This document shows, in pieces, positions 32,508 to 40,894 of a stretch of DNA of 43,968 nucleotides. Under the pieces are notes generated by a model. That model ran no database searches. It saw nothing but the letters and a program-made list of their open reading frames with translations, and was not told the origin of the DNA. A program made the translations under genes and the position numbers. The stretch's first letter is position 1. Each line of letters starts with the position of its first letter. This DNA comes from an uncultured Acidobacteriia bacterium (lineage in GTDB: Bacteria; Acidobacteriota; Terriglobia; Bryobacterales; Bryobacteraceae). The stretch lies in contig CAIUOG010000135.1 in the NCBI GenBank assembly GCA_903900705.1, positions 1 through 43,968 of the forward strand, read 5' to 3'.

Positions 32508-34129
32508 AGAACCCCATCCTCCCTGGCTTCAATCCGGACCCCTCAATCGCCAGACTGAGTAACCCGCCGCATGACGATTACTACATCGCCACCTCCACCT
32601 TCGAGTGGTTTCCCGGCGTACAGATCCACCACTCGCGCGATCTCGAAAACTGGCGTCTGATCACCCGCCCCCTCACCCGCCCCAGCCAGCTGAACATGCT
32701 GGGCGACCCCGATTCCTGCGGTGTCTGGGCGCCCTGCCTCACCTGGTCAGACGGTCTCTGGTACCTGATCTATACCGACGTGAAGCGCTACGGCCGCACC
32801 AGCCAATCGGGCAGCGCCGGCGCAGGCACGCGGGACATGCACAACTACCTCGTCACCTGTCCGCGGATTGACGGTGCATGGTCAGACCCCGTCTACCTCA
32901 ACAGCAGCGGCTTCGACCCCTCGCTTTTCCACGATGACGATGGGCGCAAATACCTGGTCAACATGCTGTGGGACCCGCGCCCCGGCCGCAACCGGTTCGC
33001 TGGCATCGTGCTCCAGGAGTACTCCGTCGCTGACCGGAAACTGATCGGGCCCCGTCACAATATCTTCGCCGGCACCGCCATCGGCTTTACCGAGGCCCCT
33101 CATCTCTACAAGCGCGAAGGCTGGTATTACCTGATCACCGCGGAAGGTGGCACCGGCTGGGGACACGCCGTCACCATGGCCCGCTCCAGGCAGATCACAG
33201 GTCCCTATGAACTGCACCCGGAGACCTACGTGCTTACCGCGCGCCACCGGCCGGACGTGGAACTACAGCGCGCCGGCCACGCGGACCTTGTGGAAACACC
33301 CGACGGTCAGGTCTGGATGGCGCACCTCTGCGGACGTCCCCTGCGCAATCGTGGCCGCTGCACGCTCGGCCGCGAAACCGCTATCCAGCCCATGGTCTGG
33401 TGCGAGGATGGCTGGCTGCGCACCGCCGACCGGCAGGGCATCCCACATGTGGAATTTCACTCCGGCCTGCCCCCGCATCCTTTCCCCAGGCCCGCCGTTC
33501 GCGAAGACTTCAACGAAACCGAACTGCCCCTCGATTTTCAGTGGCTGCGCTCCCCCTGGCCGGAGGAACTCTTCAGCCTCACCGCGCGGCCCGGCCATCT
33601 GCGCCTGTTCGGCCGCGAAACGGTGGGCAGCGTCTTCCGCCAGGCTCTGGTGGCGCGCCGCCTGCAAGCCCACTGCGCCACCATCGCCACCCGCATGGAA
33701 TTCGAGCCGGAACACTTTCAGCAGCAGGCCGGCCTGATCTGCTATTACAACGGCGCAAAATTCCACTATCTCCACGTCACCCACGATGAACAAACGGGCC
33801 CGCACCTGCGTGTCTGGACCTGCAATCCCGATCTGCCGCAGCCCGACAGTTTCACTCCCGAAATTCCCGTGCCGGCCGGCGTGCCGCTCGAACTGCGCGC
33901 GGAGATCGATTTCGAGCGCCTCCGCTTCGCCTGGCGTACGCCCGATTCCGACTGGCAGTGGCTCCCGCAGCAGTTCGACGCCAGCCTTCTTTCCGACGAA
34001 GCCGGACCGCCCACCAACCCGAACTTCACCGGAGCCTTCGTCGGCGTCTGCTGCCAGGACCTCTCCGGAACCTGCCGGGAGGCCGATTTCGACTGGTTCG
34101 ACTACCAGGAGCGGGAGTTCGTTCCGTAA
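32504..34129 (+). CDS. GH43 beta-xylosidase/arabinofuranosidase
   Basis: 541 residues, a five-bladed propeller plus a C-terminal beta-sandwich (about 335-541), as in GH43 XynB-type xylosidases. The catalytic set is visible: base Asp12 in GFNPDPS, pKa-modulating Asp138 in SSGFDPSLF and acid Glu197 in TEAPHLY. No signal peptide, so it probably acts in the cytoplasm on oligosaccharides imported by the coupled transporter. It is an inverting enzyme removing xylose or arabinose from non-reducing ends. Start fixed by the ATGA overlap with the MFS gene. Confidence 0.95.
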   Translation: MKNPILPGFNPDPSIARLSNPPHDDYYIATSTFEWFPGVQIHHSRDLENWRLITRPLTRPSQLNMLGDPDSCGVWAPCLTWSDGLWYLIYTDVKRYGRTSQSGSAGAGTRDMHNYLVTCPRIDGAWSDPVYLNSSGFDPSLFHDDDGRKYLVNMLWDPRPGRNRFAGIVLQEYSVADRKLIGPRHNIFAGTAIGFTEAPHLYKREGWYYLITAEGGTGWGHAVTMARSRQITGPYELHPETYVLTARHRPDVELQRAGHADLVETPDGQVWMAHLCGRPLRNRGRCTLGRETAIQPMVWCEDGWLRTADRQGIPHVEFHSGLPPHPFPRPAVREDFNETELPLDFQWLRSPWPEELFSLTARPGHLRLFGRETVGSVFRQALVARRLQAHCATIATRMEFEPEHFQQQAGLICYYNGAKFHYLHVTHDEQTGPHLRVWTCNPDLPQPDSFTPEIPVPAGVPLELRAEIDFERLRFAWRTPDSDWQWLPQQFDASLLSDEAGPPTNPNFTGAFVGVCCQDLSGTCREADFDWFDYQEREFVP

Positions 34130-34146
34130 CAGGAAACGCACCCTCT

Positions 34147-34152
34147 TATAAT
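34147..34152 (+). promoter_or_regulatory. -10 element TATAAT before the transglutaminase gene
   Basis: Perfect TATAAT 18 bp after the GH43 stop codon and 60 bp before the TTG start. The best -35 match is weak. Expected start point near 34159, leader about 54 nt. Confidence 0.5.
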
Positions 34153-34212
34153 TGAGATTCCGGCTCTCCGTCGAGTCCCCTGACTCAACAACCTGCTCAT
34201 TTGGAGACCCCT

Positions 34213-37200
34213 TTGCCTATACGCGTCGCACTGCATCATAAAACCACCTACAAGTACGACCGCCGGGTTCAGCTCTCTCCGCAGGTCATCCGGCTGCGCC
34301 CCGCCCCGCACTCCCGCACCCCCATCACCGCCTATTCGCTGAAGATCGATCCCGCCAACCACTTCATCAACTGGCAGCAGGATCCCCATAGCAACTACCT
34401 CGCCCGCGTGGTCTTTCCGGAACCCGTCCGTCACTTCCAGGTGGAGGTCGATCTCGTCGCCGAGATGACCGTCATCAACCCGTTTGATTTCTTCCTCGAA
34501 CCCTACGCCGAAAAGTTCCCTTTCCGGTATGAGGAAACCCTGGAGCACGAGCTCGCGGCCTATCTGCTGCCCGAAGAAGTCTCTCCAAAACTCCGGGAAT
34601 ATCTCGACTCCATCGACCGCGCACCCCTGCGGATGATCGACTTCCTCGTCGGCATCAACCAGCAGTTGCAGAACCACATCGGCTACGTCATCCGCATGGA
34701 ACCCGGCATCCAGACTCCGGAATTCACGCTGACCCACCGCACTGGCTCCTGCCGCGACAGCGCCTGGCTGATGGTTCAGATCCTCCGCAACCTGGGCCTC
34801 GCCGCGCGCTTCGTCTCCGGCTATCTGATTCAGCTGAAACCGGACCTGAAGCCCATCGAAGGGCCCGAAGGCCCACAATCGGACTTCACCGACCTCCACG
34901 CCTGGACGGAAGTCTATCTCCCCGGCGCGGGCTGGGTCGGCCTCGACCCCACCTCCGGACTCTTCGCCGGCGAGGGCCATATCCCGCTCGCGGCCACCCC
35001 GCAGCCGAGCGGCGCGGCGCCGGTAACCGGTGGCGTGGACCCCTGCGAGGTCGAGTTCGAACACGTCATGGAAGTGACCCGGATTCATGAGGATCCGCGC
35101 GTCACCCTGCCTTACACCGAAGCGCAGTGGAAGACCATCGAAGCGCTGGGCCACCATATCGACGCCGATATGCGGGCCGGCGACATCCGCCTCACCATGG
35201 GTGGCGAACCGACTTTTGTCTCCATCGACAACATGGACGGTCCCGAATGGAATACCGAGGCTCTGGGTGAAGAAAAACTGCGCTCCGCCGGCATTCTGCT
35301 GCGCCGTCTCAAAGACAACTTCGCCCCCGGTGCGCTGCTGCACTATGGCCAGGGAAAATGGTATCCCGGCGAGCAACTCCCCCGCTGGAGTATGGGCTGT
35401 TACTGGCGTACGGACGGCGTGCCCCTGTGGCGCGACTACAATCTCTTCGCCACCGAAGACAGACACACCGCCTACACAATCGATGACGCGCGGCACTTCA
35501 CGGAAACCCTCGCGCACCGTCTCGGCGTCGACGATGGCTACGTCAACCCCGCTTTTGAAGATCCGTTCTACTACCTGCAGAAAGAGCGCCTGCTGCCTGT
35601 CAACGTCGACCCCGTCGACAATCATCTGGAAGACACCCGCGAACGGGAACGCGTCCGTGCCGTCTTCGAACGCGGCCTGAACACCCCCACCGGCTTCGTG
35701 CTGCCGCTGCAGCGCGGCTGGGGCAAAAAAGGCCCCGAATGGCAAACCGGCCTGTGGATGCTGCGCGGCCAGAAGCTCTTTCTGCTGCCTGGTGATTCCC
35801 CCGTGGGACTGCGCCTGCCGCTGCCCAGCCTGCCCTGGGTCGCCCCCGGTGACGCCCGCCAGGTTTTCCCGGTGGACCCCATGGTCAACCGCGCGCCCCT
35901 GCCCACGCCGTCCCGCTTCTCACCCGACGACCCCAAACTGCAGCGCAAGCATGACAAGAAGCGCGACAAGACCCCGAAGCTCAACGAATCCGCCCCCTGG
36001 ATTGTCCGCACCGCCCTCTGCGTCGAAGCCCGCCAGGGCAAGCTCTACATCTTCATGCCTCCCGCCGAACGGATCGAAGACTATATCGATCTGCTCGCCG
36101 CCATTGAAGACACCGCCTCACACCTGGGCATGCGGATCGTGATCGAAGGCTACACGCCCCCGCACGATTACCGCATCAACAACATCAAAGTCACGCCTGA
36201 CCCCGGCGTCATCGAAGTCAACATTCACCCCGCGCATTCCTGGGACGAGCTCGTCCGGACCACCACCGTGGTGTACGATCAGGCCCGCCTGTCCCGCCTC
36301 GGCACGGAGAAATTCATGGTGGATGGCCGCCACACCGGCACCGGCGGCGGCAACCATTTCGTGCTCGGCGCGGCAACTCCCTCAGACAGTCCGTTTCTTC
36401 GCCGGCCGGATCTGCTGCGCAGCATGATCGCCTACTGGCTGAACCACCCGTCGCTGTCGTATATGTTCAGCGGCATGTTCATCGGCCCCACCAGCCAGGC
36501 GCCGCGCATTGACGAAACCCGCCAGGACAGCCTCTACGAACTCGACATCGCCTTCCGCCAGATCCCCGGTCCGGGCGAATACATCACGCCGCCCTGGCTG
36601 GTGGACCGCATCCTGCGGCACATCCTCGTCGACGTCACAGGCAACACCCACCGCGCCGAATTCTGCATCGACAAGCTGTATTCCCCCGATTCCGCCACCG
36701 GCCGCCTGGGCCTGCTGGAACTGCGCGGCTTTGAAATGCCGCCCCACGCCCGGATGAGCCTCACCCAGCAGTTGCTGGTGCGCGCCATGGTCGCGGCGTT
36801 CTGGAAGCAGCCCTACACGCAGGACCCCATCGCCTGGGGCACCCAGCTGCATGACCTTTTCATGCTGCCCCACTTCATCGCCAATGACTTCCGCGACGTC
36901 CTCGCCGATCTCGACCGCGCCGGTTATCACTTTGAAGCCGACTGGTTCGCCGCCCAGTTCGAATTCCGTTATCCCGTCTTTGGCCGCGTGACGCACTCCG
37001 GCGTCGGCATCGAACTCCGGCAGGCAACCGAGCCCTGGTACGTTCTCGGCGAAGAACCCGCCGGCGGCGGCACGGCCCGCTTTGTGGATTCCTCCGTGGA
37101 ACGCGTCCAGGTGAAGGTCACGGGCCTCACCAGTGACCGCTACATCGTCGCCTGCAATGGTCGCCGCGTGCCCCTCCATGCCACGGGAACCCAGGGCGAA

Positions 37201-37530
37201 TGGGTCGCCGGCGTGCGCTACCGCGCCTGGCAGCCCGCCAGTTGCCTGCACCCCACCATTCCCGTCCACACTCCGCTGGTATTTGATGTGGTGGATACCT
37301 GGACGGGCCGGTCATTAGGCGGCTGCACCTACCATGTGGCGCACCCGGGTGGCCGCAATTATGAGACCTTCCCCATCAACGCCAACGAGGCCGAATCGCG
37401 CCGCAACGCGCGCTTCTTCGCGGAAGGCCATACGCCCGGCCCGATGCAGGTCCCCCCGGCGGAAGAGAACCCCAGCTTCCCCATGACTCTCGACCTGCGG
37501 CGTCCGGTTTCACGCGTCCGCCTGGGCTAA
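34213..37530 (+). CDS. large transglutaminase-like / DUF2126 protein
   Basis: 1105 residues. The N-terminal transglutaminase domain (1-290) begins PIRVALHHKTTYKYDR and carries the Cys-His-Asp triad as Cys180 in TGSCRDSAWL, His229 in DLHAWTEVYLPG and Asp245 in GLDPTSG. The remaining 800 residues are DUF2126, with IRLTMGGEPTFVS, YGQGKWYPGEQLPRW and GGGNHFVLGAATPSDSP. This two-part protein is a recognised family, usually near a small transglutaminase and an alpha-E/circularly permuted ATP-grasp pair, which are absent here. The start is TTG: GGAG lies 6 nt before the TTG at 34213, and family N-termini begin at PIRVAL. Cytosolic; substrate unknown, peptide-bond formation or hydrolysis likely. Confidence 0.92.
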   Translation: MPIRVALHHKTTYKYDRRVQLSPQVIRLRPAPHSRTPITAYSLKIDPANHFINWQQDPHSNYLARVVFPEPVRHFQVEVDLVAEMTVINPFDFFLEPYAEKFPFRYEETLEHELAAYLLPEEVSPKLREYLDSIDRAPLRMIDFLVGINQQLQNHIGYVIRMEPGIQTPEFTLTHRTGSCRDSAWLMVQILRNLGLAARFVSGYLIQLKPDLKPIEGPEGPQSDFTDLHAWTEVYLPGAGWVGLDPTSGLFAGEGHIPLAATPQPSGAAPVTGGVDPCEVEFEHVMEVTRIHEDPRVTLPYTEAQWKTIEALGHHIDADMRAGDIRLTMGGEPTFVSIDNMDGPEWNTEALGEEKLRSAGILLRRLKDNFAPGALLHYGQGKWYPGEQLPRWSMGCYWRTDGVPLWRDYNLFATEDRHTAYTIDDARHFTETLAHRLGVDDGYVNPAFEDPFYYLQKERLLPVNVDPVDNHLEDTRERERVRAVFERGLNTPTGFVLPLQRGWGKKGPEWQTGLWMLRGQKLFLLPGDSPVGLRLPLPSLPWVAPGDARQVFPVDPMVNRAPLPTPSRFSPDDPKLQRKHDKKRDKTPKLNESAPWIVRTALCVEARQGKLYIFMPPAERIEDYIDLLAAIEDTASHLGMRIVIEGYTPPHDYRINNIKVTPDPGVIEVNIHPAHSWDELVRTTTVVYDQARLSRLGTEKFMVDGRHTGTGGGNHFVLGAATPSDSPFLRRPDLLRSMIAYWLNHPSLSYMFSGMFIGPTSQAPRIDETRQDSLYELDIAFRQIPGPGEYITPPWLVDRILRHILVDVTGNTHRAEFCIDKLYSPDSATGRLGLLELRGFEMPPHARMSLTQQLLVRAMVAAFWKQPYTQDPIAWGTQLHDLFMLPHFIANDFRDVLADLDRAGYHFEADWFAAQFEFRYPVFGRVTHSGVGIELRQATEPWYVLGEEPAGGGTARFVDSSVERVQVKVTGLTSDRYIVACNGRRVPLHATGTQGEWVAGVRYRAWQPASCLHPTIPVHTPLVFDVVDTWTGRSLGGCTYHVAHPGGRNYETFPINANEAESRRNARFFAEGHTPGPMQVPPAEENPSFPMTLDLRRPVSRVRLG

Positions 37531-37556
37531 GCGGCAGCCCGCCATTGAACAGGGCC

Positions 37557-37572
37557 GGGCTCACAAGAGCCC
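37557..37572. terminator. short GC-rich stem-loop after the transglutaminase gene
   Basis: GGGCTC-ACAA-GAGCCC, 27 bp past the stop codon, no T-run. Possible terminator. Confidence 0.35.
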
Positions 37573-37579
37573 CGCCCGC

Positions 37580-37607
37580 TTGCGATTGAAGCGTTTAGCG
37601 CTACAAT
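37580..37607 (+). promoter_or_regulatory. sigma-70-type promoter TTGCGA-N16-TACAAT
   Basis: TTGCGA at 37580-37585 and TACAAT at 37602-37607 with a 16-bp spacer, the best -35/-10 pair in the window. The predicted start near 37614 leaves an unusually long untranslated leader of about 195 nt before the ATG at 37810; the leader includes a GGGT/ACCC hairpin around 37664-37684. Confidence 0.6.
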
Positions 37608-37809
37608 ACGGTTGTCGGCGACGCAGCCGTCAGCTTTCCGTCACGTCCCGCGGAAGTTCCCTCGTCGGGTTCTGATTCTACCCAACAATTCAGAAGGTCA
37701 AAGTGCGTAGCATAACCGTGCGTGTACACAGAGACGACCCATCGATTCGTTTCAGATTAAGACGTTTGATTTTAAAGAGTTTCCTCGCTTGAGCAGCGCC
37801 GCGTGGAAC

Positions 37810-38187
37810 ATGAACCAGCATGCCGGGATGTCGATGGATCTCGCGCTGCTGGGCAACAGGGCACTGCAGGTGGCAGTGCGGCGAAACCTTGTCTGTTTCC
37901 CGTCGCAGGCGCCGACCTTCGGTAAGGAGCCCCGGCGGAATGTGCAGTGGAAGCTGGCCGTACTCTATTTCATCCGTGGCTGGTCAACCCGGGAAATCGC
38001 CCGGCGTTATGGACTGACGCGCGAACGCTGCGGTCAGATCATTTCGGACTGGCGGATTCGCGCGGTCAACATGGGCTACATCCAGGACGTGACTCCGGAT
38101 GATTTCGACGCCCTCGCCCTGATGCAGATGAAGGACGAACATCCCGGAGATGATCGTGTGGAAGTGCGGCTGGCGTTGGTGAAATAG
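37810..38187 (+). CDS. helix-turn-helix protein (sigma-70 region 4-like)
   Basis: About 125 residues from this ATG; a TTG at 37789 would add seven residues. The centre contains VQWKLAVLYFIRGWSTREIA followed by RRYGLTRERCGQIISDWRIRA, a tri-helical DNA-binding segment like sigma region 4 or a homeodomain-like HTH. No other domain; the tail has an acidic stretch (DVTPDDFDAL) and ends RLALVK. Probably a small transcription factor of unknown target. It has its own promoter and a long leader, and a strong hairpin lies just past its stop. Confidence 0.75.
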   Translation: MNQHAGMSMDLALLGNRALQVAVRRNLVCFPSQAPTFGKEPRRNVQWKLAVLYFIRGWSTREIARRYGLTRERCGQIISDWRIRAVNMGYIQDVTPDDFDALALMQMKDEHPGDDRVEVRLALVK

Positions 38188-38191
38188 AGCC

Positions 38192-38236
38192 TGACATCCC
38201 CGGAAGAAGCGGCTCTCCCGCTCTTCCGGAATGTCA
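38192..38236. terminator. long near-perfect hairpin after the HTH gene
   Basis: Stem made of TGACAT/ATGTCA, CCGGAAGA/TCTTCCGG and GCGG/CCGC, 18 paired bases with small bulges, starting 4 bp after the stop codon. No T-run follows, so a terminator, an mRNA-stabilising 3' structure or a protein site are all possible. Confidence 0.55.
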
Positions 38237-38375
38237 CCCAAACGGCTTCTCGTCGCCTTCCATTCCCTCCCAGCTCGCGCCACAGGGTTTCGCAATTCGC
38301 AACCGGTCCGTGCGTTCCATAAACAATCTGATTCTAACCCCGTTTCCCGCTGCCGTTCCCCAAACTTCGCTGACC

Positions 38376-38393
38376 TGTAAAAGAGTTGTAAAA
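38376..38393 (+). promoter_or_regulatory. 7-4-7 direct repeat upstream of the OmpR-type regulator
   Basis: TGTAAAA, 4-bp spacer GAGT, TGTAAAA. Direct heptamers with 11-bp spacing are the geometry bound by tandem OmpR/PhoB-type dimers (as in Pho boxes). It lies 65 bp before the regulator ATG at 38458 and about 50 bp before its TAAAAT, a suitable place for autoregulation. The rest of 38237-38457 holds nothing else that I recognise. Confidence 0.5.
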
Positions 38394-38457
38394 ACCCGCC
38401 CACCCACCGGACCCGCCCCGTTCATAACCTCCGAACCGCGCTAAAATCGCGGTGCGA

Positions 38458-39132
38458 ATGCAAACTATTCTCGTTATCGACGATGACGATAGCCTGCGCG
38501 ACACCATCGGTGTTCTCTTCGAACGCGAGGGTTTTAAAACCATCCTCGCCGCCGATGCCCGAACCGGTCTCGACCAGGCCGTCCTCGCCAAACCCGGCAT
38601 CATCATCACCGACCTCAGGCTTCCCGACCTCAGCGGTGTCGAAGTCTGCAAGAGGCTCCGCACCTCCGGCGTGCAGACCCCCATCATCGTACTCAGCGCC
38701 GTGGGCGAAGAGATCGACAAAGTCCTGCTCCTCGAAATCGGCGCCGACGACTACATCGTCAAACCCTTCGGCACCCGCGAACTTCTCGCCCGCGTCCGCG
38801 CCGTACTCCGGCGGTCGCCCTCCGAACCCCACAAGCTTCTTTCCTTCAGCGACGTCACCATTGACCTCGAACGCCGCATCGTCACCCAAAAGGGTGTGGA
38901 GATCCGCTTCACTCCCGCCGAATACAACCTGCTGACCTTCTTCCTGCAGAACCCGGATCGCCCACTCTCCCGCGACATGATCCTGAACTCGGTCTGGGGC
39001 TACGAATCCTTCCCCAACACCCGGACGGTGGACGCCCACGTGGTCCGCCTCCGCCAGAAACTCGAAGCCGACGCCAATACGCCGCGCCACTTCATCACGC
39101 TCCACAAGGTCGGCTACCGGTTTCTTCCCTGA
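38458..39132 (+). CDS. OmpR/PhoB-family response regulator
   Basis: 224 residues. Receiver domain 1-115: acidic pair in ILVIDDDDSL, phospho-acceptor Asp in IIITDLRLPDLSG, Ser in IVLSAVG and Lys in DDYIVKPFG. Winged-helix domain 125-224, including VEIRFTPAEYNLLTFFLQNP and the recognition region TVDAHVVRLRQKLEAD, ending KVGYRFLP. Layout and length are those of KdpE/PhoB-type regulators. TAAAAT ends 10 nt before the ATG, so the leader is very short. First gene of a five- or six-gene operon containing its probable kinase (41621-43378). Confidence 0.95.
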   Translation: MQTILVIDDDDSLRDTIGVLFEREGFKTILAADARTGLDQAVLAKPGIIITDLRLPDLSGVEVCKRLRTSGVQTPIIVLSAVGEEIDKVLLLEIGADDYIVKPFGTRELLARVRAVLRRSPSEPHKLLSFSDVTIDLERRIVTQKGVEIRFTPAEYNLLTFFLQNPDRPLSRDMILNSVWGYESFPNTRTVDAHVVRLRQKLEADANTPRHFITLHKVGYRFLP

Positions 39133-39152
39133 AGCCATGCCAAAACGATGCC

Positions 39153-39575
39153 ATGCCAAAACTTGTACTGATCGTGGAAGACAGTGATGCCTGCGCGGAG
39201 ACGCTGCAGATCGCCCTGGAGTCCCTGCCGGGGCTGGAGATCCGCATCCTGCCCAGCGCCAATGACGCGATCCGCGCCGTCCGCGAAGCCGCGAGCAGCG
39301 ACGCCGCGAATGAAGTCGCCGCCATCATCACAGACCTCAACATGCACCGCGCCGAAGGCCTCTACCACGAAGCGCTCACGCTCGATGGCTTCGACCTGAT
39401 CCACCAGCTCCGCGCCGAACCGAGATTCGCCCGCCTGCCGATTCTGCTCATCAGCGGCGACACCGATCCGCGCCTGCCCACCCGCGCTCTGCAGCAGGGC
39501 GCGAACGCCTTCTTCGCCAAACCCTACTCCCCTTCCGCCGTGCGCCGTAAACTGGAACAGTTGTTATGTTCATAA
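39153..39575 (+). CDS. receiver-only response regulator
   Basis: 140 residues, CheY-like with no output domain. The acceptor Asp is in AAIITDLNMHRAEG, the Ser in ILLISGDTD and the Lys in AFFAKPYSP; the acidic residues of VEDSDAC complete the site. The loop after the Asp (HRAEGLYHEALTLDGFDL) is longer than usual. A 13-bp direct repeat (GCCATGCCAAAAC, 39134-39146 and 39150-39162) duplicates the start-codon region; only the second ATG is in frame. It overlaps the porin gene by 10 bp and may carry phosphate in the same phosphorelay. Confidence 0.9.
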   Translation: MPKLVLIVEDSDACAETLQIALESLPGLEIRILPSANDAIRAVREAASSDAANEVAAIITDLNMHRAEGLYHEALTLDGFDLIHQLRAEPRFARLPILLISGDTDPRLPTRALQQGANAFFAKPYSPSAVRRKLEQLLCS

Positions 39576-40894
39576 GACTCACGGCCCTGCTGCTGGGTAT
39601 TGCCGCCACGGCCTGGGGCCAACCGGCGGCCGAAACACAGCGCATTCTGGAACGCCTCGAAAAACTCGAAAAACAGAATCAGGAACTGATGGCGGAGATC
39701 CAGTCCCTGAAGCAGGAACTCGCCGGAGCTTCTGAACACTCGGCTCCTGAACCAACCCTTGCCGAACGCATGGACGTCCAGGAAGCCCGTACAGCCGACC
39801 TCGCGCAATCGAAAGTCGAAACCACCCAACGTATCCCCGTTTCTCTGACGGGCATGGTGCTTTTCAACGCCTTCAGCAACGGCCGCTCCGGCGGAACCCT
39901 GCAGAATCCGGTGAGCGCGCAACTGAGCCCTGGCTCGGCGAACACGGGCGCGACATTCCGGCAAACCGTGCTCGGCCTCAAGTTCAACGGTCCGGATCTG
40001 CCCGGCGGCGGAACCTCCAGGGGGTCCGTCTACATGGACTTCTGGGGAGGCGCCGCCGCCCCGAACAACAACCTCTTCCGCCTTCGCCTGGCCACCCTGT
40101 CGATGACTTGGAAAGACACCACCATCACAGCCGGCCAGGATAAGCCGATCATGGCTCCCCGCGAACCCACCACGCTGGCGCAGGTGGGGCTCGCCCCACT
40201 CAGCGGCGCGGGAAACCTCTGGAACTGGAACCCCGAAGTCCGCGTGGAACAGAACATCCGGTTCGGCACTACCACCGGCGTCCGTGCCGAAACGGGCCTG
40301 TTTGAAAACACCGAACTCGCCCCGTCCAATGCCTCCGCCGCTCTGGCCGCCACGCTCGAAAAATACCGGCCCGCCTGGGAGGGTCGCTTCAACTTCTACG
40401 CCGGCAGTGAGAACCGCCACTTCGAATTTGCCCCCGGCTTCCACGTCGCGCAGTCCCACTTCGCCGGCCAGTCCGCACCGTCCCGGCTGTTCACCGCGGA
40501 CTGGTTCGTCAAACCGGCATCCTTCCTCGAATTCAACGGGGCATTCTTCCGGGGCGAAAACGCGGCGGCCACCGGCGGACTCCGCCAGGGCTTCACGTTG
40601 TTACCCAATGGTTCCATCATCCCCGTCCACGTCACCGGCGGCTGGAGCCAGCTGACCATCTTCCCCACCGCAAGGCTCTCCGTCCATCTCTACGGCGGCT
40701 TTGAAGGCGACCGCGGCGCGGACCTTCTGCCGAATAACGTTCGCCGCAATCTGATCTATGCGGGCAATCTGATCTACAAACTGGCCCCCAATATCCTCGC
40801 CGCCTTTGAGGTCTCGCAAAACAGGACCATCTACGCCGTCTCCGGCCTTCGCCTGAATAACCACTATGATCTGGCCATCGCGTACCTTTTCTAA
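39566..40894 (+). CDS. outer-membrane porin with N-terminal coiled coil
   Basis: 442 residues. The signal peptide (MFIRLTALLLGIAATAWGQP) is followed by a coiled coil (about 25-55, LERLEKLEKQNQELMAEIQ) and then a long series of amphipathic beta strands ending in NNHYDLAIAYLF. The C-terminal Phe and alternating hydrophobic residues are the signature of a beta-barrel; the N-terminal coiled coil recalls trimer-forming DcaP-type porins. Start overlaps the regulator gene by 10 bp. Cargo unknown. Confidence 0.82.
   Translation: MFIRLTALLLGIAATAWGQPAAETQRILERLEKLEKQNQELMAEIQSLKQELAGASEHSAPEPTLAERMDVQEARTADLAQSKVETTQRIPVSLTGMVLFNAFSNGRSGGTLQNPVSAQLSPGSANTGATFRQTVLGLKFNGPDLPGGGTSRGSVYMDFWGGAAAPNNNLFRLRLATLSMTWKDTTITAGQDKPIMAPREPTTLAQVGLAPLSGAGNLWNWNPEVRVEQNIRFGTTTGVRAETGLFENTELAPSNASAALAATLEKYRPAWEGRFNFYAGSENRHFEFAPGFHVAQSHFAGQSAPSRLFTADWFVKPASFLEFNGAFFRGENAAATGGLRQGFTLLPNGSIIPVHVTGGWSQLTIFPTARLSVHLYGGFEGDRGADLLPNNVRRNLIYAGNLIYKLAPNILAAFEVSQNRTIYAVSGLRLNNHYDLAIAYLF

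Noticed and set aside
34102-35745. 547-codon minus-strand frame opposite the transglutaminase gene
   Set aside because: It is the antisense shadow of a strongly conserved protein, Val/Gly/Asp-rich with no motif.
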